Below, piece by piece: positions 44,546 through 53,551 of a DNA stretch of 64,000 nt. The position numbers were made by a program, and so were the translations under genes. The stretch's first letter is position 1. The number at the start of each line of letters is the position of its first letter. The notes beneath the pieces are model-generated. The model was not told the origin of the DNA. It ran no database searches and saw only the letters and a program-made list of their open reading frames with translations. The stretch is from Maridesulfovibrio bastinii DSM 16055. Lineage in GTDB: Bacteria > Desulfobacterota > Desulfovibrionia > Desulfovibrionales > Desulfovibrionaceae. Where the stretch lies: assembly GCF_000429985.1 (NCBI RefSeq), contig NZ_AUCX01000016.1:1-64000 (forward strand). The letters are read 5' to 3'.

Positions 44546-46291
44546 ATGTGTGGGATATTCGGCATATACGGACCTAAGGCTCAAACTCCTCCAAACTGTG
44601 ACAACATAGAGCATAGAGGCCCTGATTCTCAAGGAGAATTACGTCTCAACGATTTATATTTCAAACACTTCAGGCTTGCCATAATTGGCGAACAAAAATT
44701 TGCCTCCCAGCCGATGCTCTCACGTGATGGCAAAATCGCTATCATCTTTAATGGAGAAATATATAACTATAAAGAGCTTGCTTCATGGCTCGGAAATCCT
44801 TCCCTAGCAGAAGAAGGTGATACCAGAGTTCTTGTAGAATTAATTGCCAAATTAGGCAGTAAATGCTTGCCCAAACTTAATGGGATGTTTGCTTTTGCCG
44901 CTTTTAATAAGGAAACCCAAAGTCTTATTGTCGCCCGTGATAGACTGGGAATTAAGCCCTTGTACTACACTACAGACGACAAATCTTTCATTTTTTCGTC
45001 AGAGATTAAAGGATTTGCTTCATCCATTTCTTTAAAAATGGATAAAACTAAATTAGATAATTATTTAAAGTACGCAAGCTATCCCTCAAAATGTGAAACT
45101 TTTTATGAAAATATTTTTCAGGTTGCTCCCGGACATTTCATTGAAGTTTCCGAGAATGGCCTTAACTACAACAAATTCTATGATATACAAGATGATATCC
45201 TGAAATGGATTGATAAGAGACCGCAAATATCAACATATGAAGAGTTGTTTGAGAACTCAATACAAATACGTATGCGCAGTGATGTCCCCGTCTCTCTTCA
45301 TTACAGTGGAGGAACTGATAGCACAGCGTTACTTCTTAAGATGAAGGAAATTTACGGTAAAGTTCCCGTGATCTCTTTCACCATGGCATTCGAAGGTGAA
45401 GAAGATGAATCTTGCCTGACAGAAAAATATTGCCGCGATTTGGGAGTGGAAAATATAAAAGTCAGATTCGACCCTGAAGAAACTCCTGAATTATCTGCAA
45501 AACTAAGTTGGCTTCAAGATGAACCTTTTGGGGGAATACCAGCTATTGCATATTATAAAATGAATATAGCTGAACGAAGGCAGGGATTTATTGTCAGCCT
45601 CGAAGGACAGGGCGGTGATGAAACTTTAGCAGGGTATCTCTCTCACGAAGTCATGGGCCTTCTGGACATGCATGAACAAGGGAATGCTAAAGAATGTATA
45701 ATGAACATGGCCACACAGATGAACAAACCGGTTGAAGAAATTATTAAACAGGGTTCTGCCTTCTTTAATTCAGGATTTCAAGGCCATGTTGATATGACTG
45801 ATATTCGCACATCATCAAACTGCCACCCGGATATATTTGTAGATAAGCTCAGAACGATTCAATTGAATGATATAACTAACAGAAAAATTCCTAGAGTTCT
45901 CCGCTTTAATGACCGCTCCAGCATGGGTGCCGGACGCGAAATTCGTTTTCCTTTGCTTGATCACCGGGTAGTGGCGTGCGGGGTGGCTTTAAAACATGAA
46001 GACAAATTTTCCTCTGGACTCGGAAAATCACCTTTACGCAAAATAATAGAACGCCACTTACCTGACGTTGCCTGCGCCCCTAAAAGATCAGTTGTAACCC
46101 CACAGACTCGCTGGTTGAAAGGTTGTTTAAAAAAATGGGCCTTAGAAAGAATCCAAATCCTAAGAGACAGCAACAAAATTGAAAATCATTATTTTGATCG
46201 TGTCGAGGACTTTTATAACAACCCGGATCCTCAAAACTCTTTTCCTGTTTGGCAGCTAATCAATCTATCGTATTTTATAAAAAATATTTAG
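44546..46291 (+). CDS. Asparagine synthase-type amidotransferase (second copy)
   Basis: 581 residues, about 70 shorter than the first copy. Cys2 (MCGIFGIYG), NIEHRGPDSQGEL, FNGEIYNYKEL and DRLGIKPLYY form the glutaminase. The synthetase keeps LHYSGGTDSTALLLKM, SLEGQGGDETLAGYL and FNDRSSMGAGREIRFPLLDH. SGGTDS in place of SGGVDS and QGGDE in place of DGGDE set it apart from housekeeping AsnB. It ends the plus-strand operon that starts at pglK and may amidate a uronic or nonulosonic acid carboxylate. Confidence 0.85.
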   Translation: MCGIFGIYGPKAQTPPNCDNIEHRGPDSQGELRLNDLYFKHFRLAIIGEQKFASQPMLSRDGKIAIIFNGEIYNYKELASWLGNPSLAEEGDTRVLVELIAKLGSKCLPKLNGMFAFAAFNKETQSLIVARDRLGIKPLYYTTDDKSFIFSSEIKGFASSISLKMDKTKLDNYLKYASYPSKCETFYENIFQVAPGHFIEVSENGLNYNKFYDIQDDILKWIDKRPQISTYEELFENSIQIRMRSDVPVSLHYSGGTDSTALLLKMKEIYGKVPVISFTMAFEGEEDESCLTEKYCRDLGVENIKVRFDPEETPELSAKLSWLQDEPFGGIPAIAYYKMNIAERRQGFIVSLEGQGGDETLAGYLSHEVMGLLDMHEQGNAKECIMNMATQMNKPVEEIIKQGSAFFNSGFQGHVDMTDIRTSSNCHPDIFVDKLRTIQLNDITNRKIPRVLRFNDRSSMGAGREIRFPLLDHRVVACGVALKHEDKFSSGLGKSPLRKIIERHLPDVACAPKRSVVTPQTRWLKGCLKKWALERIQILRDSNKIENHYFDRVEDFYNNPDPQNSFPVWQLINLSYFIKNI

Positions 46292-46398
46292 CAGGGGTTT
46301 TAACTATAAACATTTTCTAGCCAGCTCCCAGCTTATTTACATAAAAAAAACTGCAGTATGGTAAAATTAAGAAGCTATTAATCACACTTAGCAGCAAA

Positions 46399-47262
46399 CT
46401 AATCTGGAATTTCATAACCATAGTTGAACATTTCAAAGTCTTTCTGATAAATATCGTAAACTTTATCCTGAAGTTCTTTTGTATAAAAACTTCTAAGATC
46501 ACTTTTGTCTGTTGAGTTAACCCGCTGGTTTACTTTTTCATAACTATTTTTGCTGCCGCCTATTTTATCTAAGATAAATTTGAAATCATTATTAAAATTT
46601 TCAAGGTGGCCGATAAAATCGTATTCTATCACCGGTGAATATATGCAGATATGCTGCGGGCGCCAATGCTGATCAAGATTTGAATAATTAAATTTATTTT
46701 TATAAATGTAGTTCACAAATTTTGGGAATGAAAAAGTTCTAAAATCTCTGTAGTAACCTATATTGTGAACAAGGCAGGACTTATCTCTTACTCTATTTTT
46801 CCATGCAGAAACAAGTCTCTGGTATGGATTTCTTACTATTGTAAATTTAAAATAGGAATTATCATTTATTATTTTATCTAATTCTAAAGCAAAATTTATT
46901 TTAGTTTCAACTTTAGAATACCACAAATTCCTATAGCAAATATATTCATCTCTACTTTTAAAATCTTTATGCAGTAAATCTTCAATCATGGTCTGTATAA
47001 CTTTAGAAGATCCATTTTTACCAACACTTACAAATAACGCTTTTTTTTCACTGCTTATCTTAATGTGCCCGGATAATTCTTCATAAATCTGATACTCAGC
47101 ATTTCCAAATATACTATTTTTTTTGGCATATTCGCCAATCTCTGTTTTAGACAGAGCAAGGCTTTCAGAATTTCTGGCGGCTATATTTCTTATTTTTTTC
47201 CTCGTTATTGAAACGAGATAAGGGATATCGCCACATAAATGATCAAGTATATATTCTTTCAA
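46399..47262 (-). CDS. Family 2 carbohydrate sulfotransferase
   Basis: 287 residues from TTG 47262, preferred because AAGGAG lies seven bases upstream; the frame stays open to 47292. The PAPS 5-prime-phosphosulfate loop is VSVGKNGSSKVIQTMI, and the 3-prime-phosphate site FTIVRNPYQRLVSAWKNRVRDKS. HWRPQHICIYSPVIEYDFIGHLENF is typical of Sulfotransfer_2/HNK-1 enzymes. It should move sulfate from PAPS to a glycan hydroxyl. It is AT-rich, converges with the second AsnB and is separated from pglB by a terminator. CysC nearby could supply PAPS. Confidence 0.85.
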   Translation of the reverse strand: MKEYILDHLCGDIPYLVSITRKKIRNIAARNSESLALSKTEIGEYAKKNSIFGNAEYQIYEELSGHIKISSEKKALFVSVGKNGSSKVIQTMIEDLLHKDFKSRDEYICYRNLWYSKVETKINFALELDKIINDNSYFKFTIVRNPYQRLVSAWKNRVRDKSCLVHNIGYYRDFRTFSFPKFVNYIYKNKFNYSNLDQHWRPQHICIYSPVIEYDFIGHLENFNNDFKFILDKIGGSKNSYEKVNQRVNSTDKSDLRSFYTKELQDKVYDIYQKDFEMFNYGYEIPD

Positions 47263-47350
47263 CTTATTTCTCCTTATATAGGCATAAAGCAATTCTGATT
47301 AGTGCAGCTTTATTGAAGCAATACAATTTTTTTATATCATATCATAAAGC

Positions 47351-47388
47351 TAAAAACCTGACTTCATAAATAATTACAAAGTCAGGTT
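47351..47388 (-). terminator. Rho-independent terminator after pglB
   Basis: The arms 47380-47388 and 47355-47363 form a perfect 9-bp stem. On the minus strand it is followed by TTTTTAG. It separates pglB from the sulfotransferase gene. Confidence 0.75.
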
Positions 47389-47419
47389 CTCAATAGCTTT
47401 ACTCACATTTTTTCTAAAC

Positions 47420-49552
47420 TCACAGGACCTCATAGATCCTGATGAAAGGCATACCTTCATAAATCAATTTAAAATATGGTTTAATCGCCTCAGATTCAGG
47501 GTTTTCAGTCAAAAGTCTTGTCATCATGCTGTTTGCTACAAAGTCATCCACCAGATATCCCTGACCGATACTTTTATTAAACAGCAGATTAATGCCGGAG
47601 TTTGAAGGATAATTCCTGATGATCACGGATTTATTATCCATGACTCTCATTCCTGAAAGCGGAAGGACCTTACCCTTGGAACCGCTGAAGCCAAGCTCAC
47701 CATTATCAAAATTAACTGTAAACTGAGAAGAAATAGTTCTGGATACAGGATGAATGCCATTACCTGTTTTAACGCTCCATGAGCCATAATATAGAATCCA
47801 ATAGGCCAGATTTGTATCTTTCCACGTCACCACAAGATACTGCTTATGCTTTGGCTTGAAATTGTAATCGTTAACGGCAAAAGATCTGATCAGGTCGTTC
47901 ACTTTCTTCGCCGGCATTTTATCCCAGACTCCGGCAGGATTATTACCCCTAAGCGCGCAATATTTTATGAACTGATTTGCCTGAGGTATTGAATCCGTTG
48001 CAAATGGGAATGCAAGAGGAAACAGAACAGGTCCGGCATGATTTCCGCCATTGGCAAAAACATTGCTTCCCGCATAGTACATGGTCGCATATCCCCAGTC
48101 CCACCATGTCCAGACGGTGCTGTCCTTTGCTATCTCTTTTCCGGCTCTCTTAAGACCAAGGGCATGTTCTTTAAACATAATCGGAGTCGGGGGAACACCA
48201 ATGTAATTCCTGAAATTAACACTAGCCAATGCCAGCACAACCAGCACTGACACAGTCGGAGCAAGAAATTTCCTTGCGGAATCGTTTTGGGAAAGAACTT
48301 TTTTGCATCCTGAAAAAATGACATAAAAAAGACCGATACCAAGAGGCAGCCCTCCGAACATACCGAACCTTCCACCCATTACAACGGAAGAAACAGTCAC
48401 AAGGGCAAATGGAATAAGCAGTGCAATAACCGGCCTAAAAATTAATACAGCAAAAAAGGCAATAAAGCCGACCCATCCCAGAAGACTGCTGCCCATGATA
48501 TTATAAAAAAGGTCATCGAACTTAACATCCTGAGCCTCAATAACACTTTGTGCTATACCAGGATATTTTGGTCCTCCTGCTCCTACAGAAGCGGATGCAA
48601 CCGGTTTTAAATAAGCCTGAACTTTCCCCCAGATAACCATAAAAAGAGAGGCTTTTTCACCTGTCAGAGAAATAATCAGAACCAGTACCACAAGATATAT
48701 AAGAAAATGCTCATACTTGGCGATCGGTTTATTATCGATCTTCACAAAAAAAACAGCCGCACAGATGGATAAAATTATGCCCGGAATGCCGGCAAATGCC
48801 GCCAGAGCATAAACGACCAGCCCACGCAGCAGAGTTATTCTGTTTTTAGCAGGAGAGCATACCAGCACCAAAGCTGTAGCCATAAGCAGCAGCACTACAC
48901 CAAGATACATCATATCACCGTGCCATGCTTTTCCGTAGACAGTTAAAATCCCGGCTGCAAAGGGCAACAGAAAATCATACAACCCCGGAGAAAAAGTCTG
49001 CACTTCCGCCTTAAAATTCCAGCTTTTCCTGATTCCTCCGGTTATCCACAGCGCAAGGAGAAAAGAAATAAGGATAGGTATCAGTAGCGTAACTATATCG
49101 GTGTCATAATATGAAAGCCGGGTTCGGTAAAAAAAGGCCGGAATCGAGGTCGCGTAAACAGCTCCCGCAAACCCGCACCAAGGCCCGGCAATAAGCACTC
49201 CCCATAAAAAAGCAGCAACAGCTGTAAAACCAGCAAAAACAGCTGGCAGCCAGAATGCAATATTCCCGTACTGCTCTCCTGTCAGGCTGTTTAATCCGCG
49301 CAGCATTTTAGCCATGGGATTATTAACAGCACTACCGACACCTTCGGCACCGGCCAGCCAGTAGTATGCATCATGGGTTCCCATAATATATTCACCGTCA
49401 ACAGAACATGCGGGAGAGCTCCACTTGGGAAGATCGATACACCTTAGTCCAAAAGCCAGAACAAAAGAAATAACCGCGAAAAGGAGGAACATTTTCCAGT
49501 TGCAATCCAACTCGGAACCTGTGAAGAATGAACAGAGTTTATTTTTAATCAT
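47420..49552 (-). CDS. pglB: STT3/PglB oligosaccharyltransferase for N-linked glycosylation
   Basis: 710 residues: about 13 membrane helices to residue 450, then a periplasmic domain. Catalytic features match PglB. THDAYYWL carries D61 of the first external loop, RLSYYDTDIVTLLIPI has D150 and D152, and SVIE (336-339) is the TIXE glutamate motif. GGRFGMFGGLPLG covers the pyrophosphate arginine region, and WTWWDWGY (WWDWG, 483-487) is the WWDxG signature that binds the acceptor sequon, followed by GGNHAG. It transfers a lipid-linked oligosaccharide to asparagine in exported proteins. The adjoining pgl genes supply the donor. Confidence 0.96.
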   Translation of the reverse strand: MIKNKLCSFFTGSELDCNWKMFLLFAVISFVLAFGLRCIDLPKWSSPACSVDGEYIMGTHDAYYWLAGAEGVGSAVNNPMAKMLRGLNSLTGEQYGNIAFWLPAVFAGFTAVAAFLWGVLIAGPWCGFAGAVYATSIPAFFYRTRLSYYDTDIVTLLIPILISFLLALWITGGIRKSWNFKAEVQTFSPGLYDFLLPFAAGILTVYGKAWHGDMMYLGVVLLLMATALVLVCSPAKNRITLLRGLVVYALAAFAGIPGIILSICAAVFFVKIDNKPIAKYEHFLIYLVVLVLIISLTGEKASLFMVIWGKVQAYLKPVASASVGAGGPKYPGIAQSVIEAQDVKFDDLFYNIMGSSLLGWVGFIAFFAVLIFRPVIALLIPFALVTVSSVVMGGRFGMFGGLPLGIGLFYVIFSGCKKVLSQNDSARKFLAPTVSVLVVLALASVNFRNYIGVPPTPIMFKEHALGLKRAGKEIAKDSTVWTWWDWGYATMYYAGSNVFANGGNHAGPVLFPLAFPFATDSIPQANQFIKYCALRGNNPAGVWDKMPAKKVNDLIRSFAVNDYNFKPKHKQYLVVTWKDTNLAYWILYYGSWSVKTGNGIHPVSRTISSQFTVNFDNGELGFSGSKGKVLPLSGMRVMDNKSVIIRNYPSNSGINLLFNKSIGQGYLVDDFVANSMMTRLLTENPESEAIKPYFKLIYEGMPFIRIYEVL

Positions 49553-49809
49553 GATTAAAAATCCCGTATATATAAAAATTTGACCATGGTTATACTGGCT
49601 GCGAACCTGAGAGCCACTTCACATTTCCCTGCAATGTAATGACTCAGATCAAACGGTTTGTGCCGCCAGTACGGGTAACTAAAAATTTCAAGAATAAAAT
49701 GGCTTCAAGCTATGGTTTGGAACTATTACTTTTTTTTTACGAAGTGGGCAATTTATTCTCTCAGAGAGTGCCAATCCTGCCAACAGACATATAGTATCCC
49801 GTCTGATAA

Positions 49810-50157
49810 TTAAATAAATTTGTTAAATAAAACTGCATTATAGGCAAAATGCACAAAAACAGAGGGCAAAAAGCTTCTGTACCTTTGCCATAAATACCCG
49901 AAAACAAGTGAAGGAATAAAAGTCAGCAAAGCCCATATCAGCGGCTGACTGAACATATGCAGAGCGGCAAAACAGAGTGATGTCAGTATATTAGCAAGAC
50001 TCAACGGACCGAGATAAAACCTATACCCGAAAAATCTGTCCAGACTCTCCTGCAACAGAAACCTGAATAAGAATTCTTCAATAAAAGCTTTGGCGAATAG
50101 CAGCTTCAAACTTATGAAGAACTCAGGATCAGGCAGATAAAGTCCGATCAGCCCCAA
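49810..50157 (-). CDS. CPBP/Abi-type glutamic intramembrane protease, start unclear
   Basis: 115 residues if TTG 50157 is used. FIEEFLFRFLLQESL is the EExxxR active motif; SLANILTSLCFAALHMF gives the first histidine and SLVFGYLWQRYRSFLPSVFVHFAYNA the second. This order matches short CPBP enzymes linked to protein-sorting tails. TTG 50157 falls inside the first membrane helix. The frame continues upstream (AFTDPVFYLFLALG and beyond) without ATG, GTG or TTG as far as the TAG of cysC, which is in the same frame. An unusual start codon, a frameshift or stop read-through are all possible. Confidence 0.6.
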   Translation of the reverse strand: MGLIGLYLPDPEFFISLKLLFAKAFIEEFLFRFLLQESLDRFFGYRFYLGPLSLANILTSLCFAALHMFSQPLIWALLTFIPSLVFGYLWQRYRSFLPSVFVHFAYNAVLFNKFI

Positions 50158-50286
50158 GGCCAGAAAAAGATAAAAGACCGGGTCGGTAAAGGCGGAAATG
50201 CCACCTGCAACCTGCTTATATGCACCATCAAATATGCATTTTTTGGTATAGGAGTTAACTGGTCTGCCCCCTTTTTTTATCAGGTC

Positions 50287-50910
50287 CTACTCTGAACATT
50301 CCTTGCATGAACAGAAAGTTTTTTCACAAATAAAATCAAAAAGCTCTCTGGCAGAATCAGGGAGAGGAACATTATCCGTATTAAGCACCAGATCAGGATT
50401 TTCGGGTGTTTCGTATGGGGCAGATATTCCAGTATAATTTTTTATTTTCCCCTCACGGGCCAGCTTGTAATATCCTTTCACGTCCCTTTCCTCGCAAACA
50501 CTTAAAGGACAGGTGACATGAATTTCATAAAAATCCTGTTCACCTACGATCTCCCGAACCTGTTCCCGATCTTTTTCCAAAGGAGAAATAAAAGCACAGA
50601 TACAGATTGTACCGTTCTCGACAAAAAGTTTTGCAACTTCAGCAATTCTACGGACATTTTCCGTTCTTGCAGTAGGTGAAAAACTTAAGTCGGAACACAG
50701 GCCATGACGGACATTATCACCATCAAAAACATAAGCCCGCCTGCCGCTGTCGAACAAATTTTTTTCAACTTTATGAGCAATTGTCGATTTACCGGATCCT
50801 GAAAGCCCTGTCAGCCAGAACACGGCGGACCTGTGCCTGTTAAGCTGTTCTCTATCTAAACGGGCTACTTCCCCGCGAAATTTTTTAATATTTTTCTTCG
50901 ATCCACTCAC
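50287..50910 (-). CDS. cysC: Adenylylsulfate kinase
   Basis: 207 residues. Walker A GLSGSGKST (35-43), DGDNVRHGL, RIAEVAKLF, AFISPLEKDREQVR with the phosphoryl serine, and the lid EGKIKNYTGISAPYE are all present. It phosphorylates APS to PAPS. Dissimilatory sulfate reduction uses APS directly, so a dedicated APS kinase points to sulfotransfer. The family-2 sulfotransferase at 46399 is a natural consumer. The tail CSCKECSE is cysteine-rich and unusual for the family. Divergent from the periplasmic protein at 51106. Confidence 0.95.
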   Translation of the reverse strand: MSGSKKNIKKFRGEVARLDREQLNRHRSAVFWLTGLSGSGKSTIAHKVEKNLFDSGRRAYVFDGDNVRHGLCSDLSFSPTARTENVRRIAEVAKLFVENGTICICAFISPLEKDREQVREIVGEQDFYEIHVTCPLSVCEERDVKGYYKLAREGKIKNYTGISAPYETPENPDLVLNTDNVPLPDSARELFDFICEKTFCSCKECSE

Positions 50911-51105
50911 TGGTTAAACTCTCTGTTTTCAAGGTTTATGGGCACTCAACCAATCTATTTTTATTATAAAAAATCCCTTACACTTAAGCTCTACCCAAGG
51001 TCAATATATTGAAACATTTTAGAAAAGAACATTTTTTTTGCTGTCACCTATTTTAAAAATATGGAATAAATTATAAATCATATCCTTAAGACCACAGGAG
51101 CCATA

Positions 51106-51693
51106 ATGAAAAAACAATCGGGAATCATATTAACCCTGTCCTTACTGACAATTTTCATAGCAGTAGCGACAGTTGCAAAGGCTGAACAGAAAGCCAGAAG
51201 AGACTCCACTGTCAATTTAGACTACAACCCTATCGAAATAGAGCTGCCCCCATGCGTTAAAACCATAGCGGTCGTAAAATTCAAGGAAGTACCACCTATT
51301 AAATATGTAGGAATATCAAGCACATTCAAATTTAAACCATCACCGGATGTCGGAACATGGATGGCCAAAGCTCTTGCGGAGCAATTAAAAAATTCCGGTT
51401 ACACCGTAAAATACTTTGAAACAATGGATGAGGCTGGAGACAATTACATAATAACCGGTATAGCCAACAGAGTTGTATTTGAACGTCCGGGTGAGATGGA
51501 CATCAGATATAAAGTCAGGCTTGACGGCATGGTTGTGAAAAACAACAAACTGCTTTTTGCCAAAAATTATCTTTCCACACAGGAAAAGGAAATGCTCTAT
51601 ACCGGCAGCAATTCAGGAAAACTGATGGCTGGCCTTCATGACATTTTCGGCCTTTTCCTTCCTGAAGCAATTTCAGCTGTAAATCAGAACTAG
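51106..51693 (+). CDS. Exported protein of unknown function
   Basis: 195 residues. The N-terminus MKKQSGIILTLSLLTIFIAV ends in AKA, a Sec signal with probable cut near residue 26. The mature part begins with a PPCVKTIAVVKFKEVPPI strand, and WMAKALAEQLKNSGYTV resembles periplasmic lipoproteins of the YajG or CsgG-like type that build an alpha-beta fold. There is no lipobox cysteine. It is alone on the plus strand with GGAG upstream of its start. Confidence 0.65.
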   Translation: MKKQSGIILTLSLLTIFIAVATVAKAEQKARRDSTVNLDYNPIEIELPPCVKTIAVVKFKEVPPIKYVGISSTFKFKPSPDVGTWMAKALAEQLKNSGYTVKYFETMDEAGDNYIITGIANRVVFERPGEMDIRYKVRLDGMVVKNNKLLFAKNYLSTQEKEMLYTGSNSGKLMAGLHDIFGLFLPEAISAVNQN

Positions 51694-51709
51694 CACATAG
51701 CCAAAAAAA

Positions 51710-51738
51710 AGGCGGAATTCCTAAAAAGAATTCCGCCT
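51710..51738. terminator. Bidirectional terminator between convergent genes
   Basis: The arms 51710-51720 and 51728-51738 form a perfect 11-bp stem with a 7-base loop. On the minus strand eight T follow, serving potD; on the plus strand it can also stop the 51106 gene. Confidence 0.85.
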
Positions 51739-51758
51739 GTTATAACTTCCCAGAAAGC

Positions 51759-52790
51759 CTATTGAGCTCCTGTTTTTAATTTCATCCAATACTGCTCGTA
51801 TATCTTTGTTGCATCACCAAGACCAACTTCAAATTCCCCTCTGCTCAATGTTTCGTCATCAGGATAACAGATAGGGTTGTTACGGATATTCTCAGGAAGC
51901 AGCTTTACGGCTTCAGCGTTAGGAGAAGAGTAACCAAGCTCTTCAGCTATCTCCGCACTGATGTCCGGACGCAGAATAAAGTTTATGAATTTATGAGCAT
52001 TCTCGACATGCCTTGCTCCACGGGGGATGCAGAAATGATCCATCCAGAGGCTGTACCCTTCTTTGGGATAAACATACTGGATTGCCTCGTTTTCACTATT
52101 GGCGACAAAAGCCTCACCGTTCCAGAGCTGTCCAACGAGAACCTCATTGCTGAGCATTGCCTGTTTCGGAGAATCGGAGTCAAAAACCTTCACAGAAGGC
52201 AGCAGCTTTTTCAAAAACTCAAAAGCCTGTTTAATATGCTCAGGGTCACGATCGTTCACTGAATAACCATTTGCTTTAAGGGCAATGGCGAAGACTCCGC
52301 GAACATCATTTAAAAGAAGTATTCTTCCCTTAAGCTCCGGGTTGAGCAGATCTTTGATTGAGCTGACCTCGTCAACAGAGACGAAGTCGGCATTTACAGC
52401 AATACCTGATGAACCCCAGAAGTAAGGAACACTGTAATCATTATTTTTATCAAAATCCTGCCCCACAAAACGCGGGTTAAGATTTTTCATATTAGGAAGC
52501 AGTTTTTTATCCAGCTTGTGCAGCAGGCCCTGCTCGCGCATGCGAATGACAAAATCAGTTGATGGCACAATAAGGTCATAGCCATGGTCACTGACCATCT
52601 TGATTTTAGCATACATGGCTTCATTACTGTCATAAGTTACTTCAGTAACTTTAATGCCGGTTTCCTTTGTAAACTGTTCCAGAACCTCAGCAGGCATATA
52701 AGAGGACCAGTTATACAAAACAAGCTCTTCTCCGGCAAAGGCGGAAGAACAGAAAGCCAGCAGCAACAAAGTCAGCACAATTTTCTTCAT
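51759..52790 (-). CDS. potD: Spermidine/putrescine-binding periplasmic protein
   Basis: 343 residues from ATG 52790, which overlaps the potC stop (ATGA). A Sec signal MKKIVLTLLLLAFCSSAFA is followed by ELVLYNWSSYMPAEVLEQFTKETGIKV, the PotD start. DLIVPSTDFVIRM, PYFWGSSGIAVNAD and the end typical of the family fit polyamine capture in the periplasm. It passes polyamine to PotB/PotC. It is the last gene of the operon; a strong terminator follows. Confidence 0.94.
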   Translation of the reverse strand: MKKIVLTLLLLAFCSSAFAGEELVLYNWSSYMPAEVLEQFTKETGIKVTEVTYDSNEAMYAKIKMVSDHGYDLIVPSTDFVIRMREQGLLHKLDKKLLPNMKNLNPRFVGQDFDKNNDYSVPYFWGSSGIAVNADFVSVDEVSSIKDLLNPELKGRILLLNDVRGVFAIALKANGYSVNDRDPEHIKQAFEFLKKLLPSVKVFDSDSPKQAMLSNEVLVGQLWNGEAFVANSENEAIQYVYPKEGYSLWMDHFCIPRGARHVENAHKFINFILRPDISAEIAEELGYSSPNAEAVKLLPENIRNNPICYPDDETLSRGEFEVGLGDATKIYEQYWMKLKTGAQ

Positions 52791-53551
52791 CTTTTTTTCC
52801 TCATTAAAAGCTGGGAAGCTGCCACGACCATAAAAGTCGCGACAATCATTACCGCACAAAGGGCGTTCACCTCAGGTTTTACTCCAAGCCTGACCATCGA
52901 GTAGATACGCAGTGGAAGAATCTCGAAAGTCGGTCCGGTTGTAAAAAAGCTTACAATAACATCATCCATAGAAAGGGTGAATGAAAGCAGCCAGCCTGAA
53001 ATGATTGCGGGCCAGGCCAGAGGTACAAAAATGTACCTGAATATTTCATATTCCCCCGCTCCGAGGTCCTGCGCCACCTCTACCAGATTGGGGTCCAGCT
53101 CCTTCAGACGTGTTCTGACTGTGACCACGACAAAAGGAATGCAGAAAGTTATGTGTGACAACAGCAGAGTCCAGAAACCCAGCGGCACTGACAATGTCAC
53201 ATACAAAATCAGAAGGGATATACCCATAACAATGTCCGGGGCCATCATCAGAACATACAGTGACCCCTTCATCAGCTTGCGTCCCGGAAAGCGGTATCTT
53301 GAAATGGCGACAGCGGCCACGGTGCCGATCAGTGTTGCCAGAGTAGCAGATACAGTTGCCAGTACAATCGAGTTCAAAGCGGTTTCCATAAGTCTGGAAT
53401 TTCCGGCCAGCTGAACATACCAGTTCAGGGTGAAACCCTTCCAGTTCATCGAATATTTTGAAGAATTGAAAGAATATATCACCATTACCGCCAAAGGCAG
53501 GTAAAGGAAAAAATAAATCATGCCGGCATATAGTTTACGCCATATACTCAC
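52787..53551 (-). CDS. potC: Spermidine/putrescine ABC transporter permease
   Basis: 254 residues with six membrane helices. YFFLYLPLAVMVIYSFNSSKYSMNWKGF is the PotC entry and EVAQDLGAGEYEIFRYIFVPLAWPAIISG the EAA loop that contacts the ATPase PotA. Overlaps of four bases with both potB and potD show tight coupling. Confidence 0.94.
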   Translation of the reverse strand: MSIWRKLYAGMIYFFLYLPLAVMVIYSFNSSKYSMNWKGFTLNWYVQLAGNSRLMETALNSIVLATVSATLATLIGTVAAVAISRYRFPGRKLMKGSLYVLMMAPDIVMGISLLILYVTLSVPLGFWTLLLSHITFCIPFVVVTVRTRLKELDPNLVEVAQDLGAGEYEIFRYIFVPLAWPAIISGWLLSFTLSMDDVIVSFFTTGPTFEILPLRIYSMVRLGVKPEVNALCAVMIVATFMVVAASQLLMRKKR

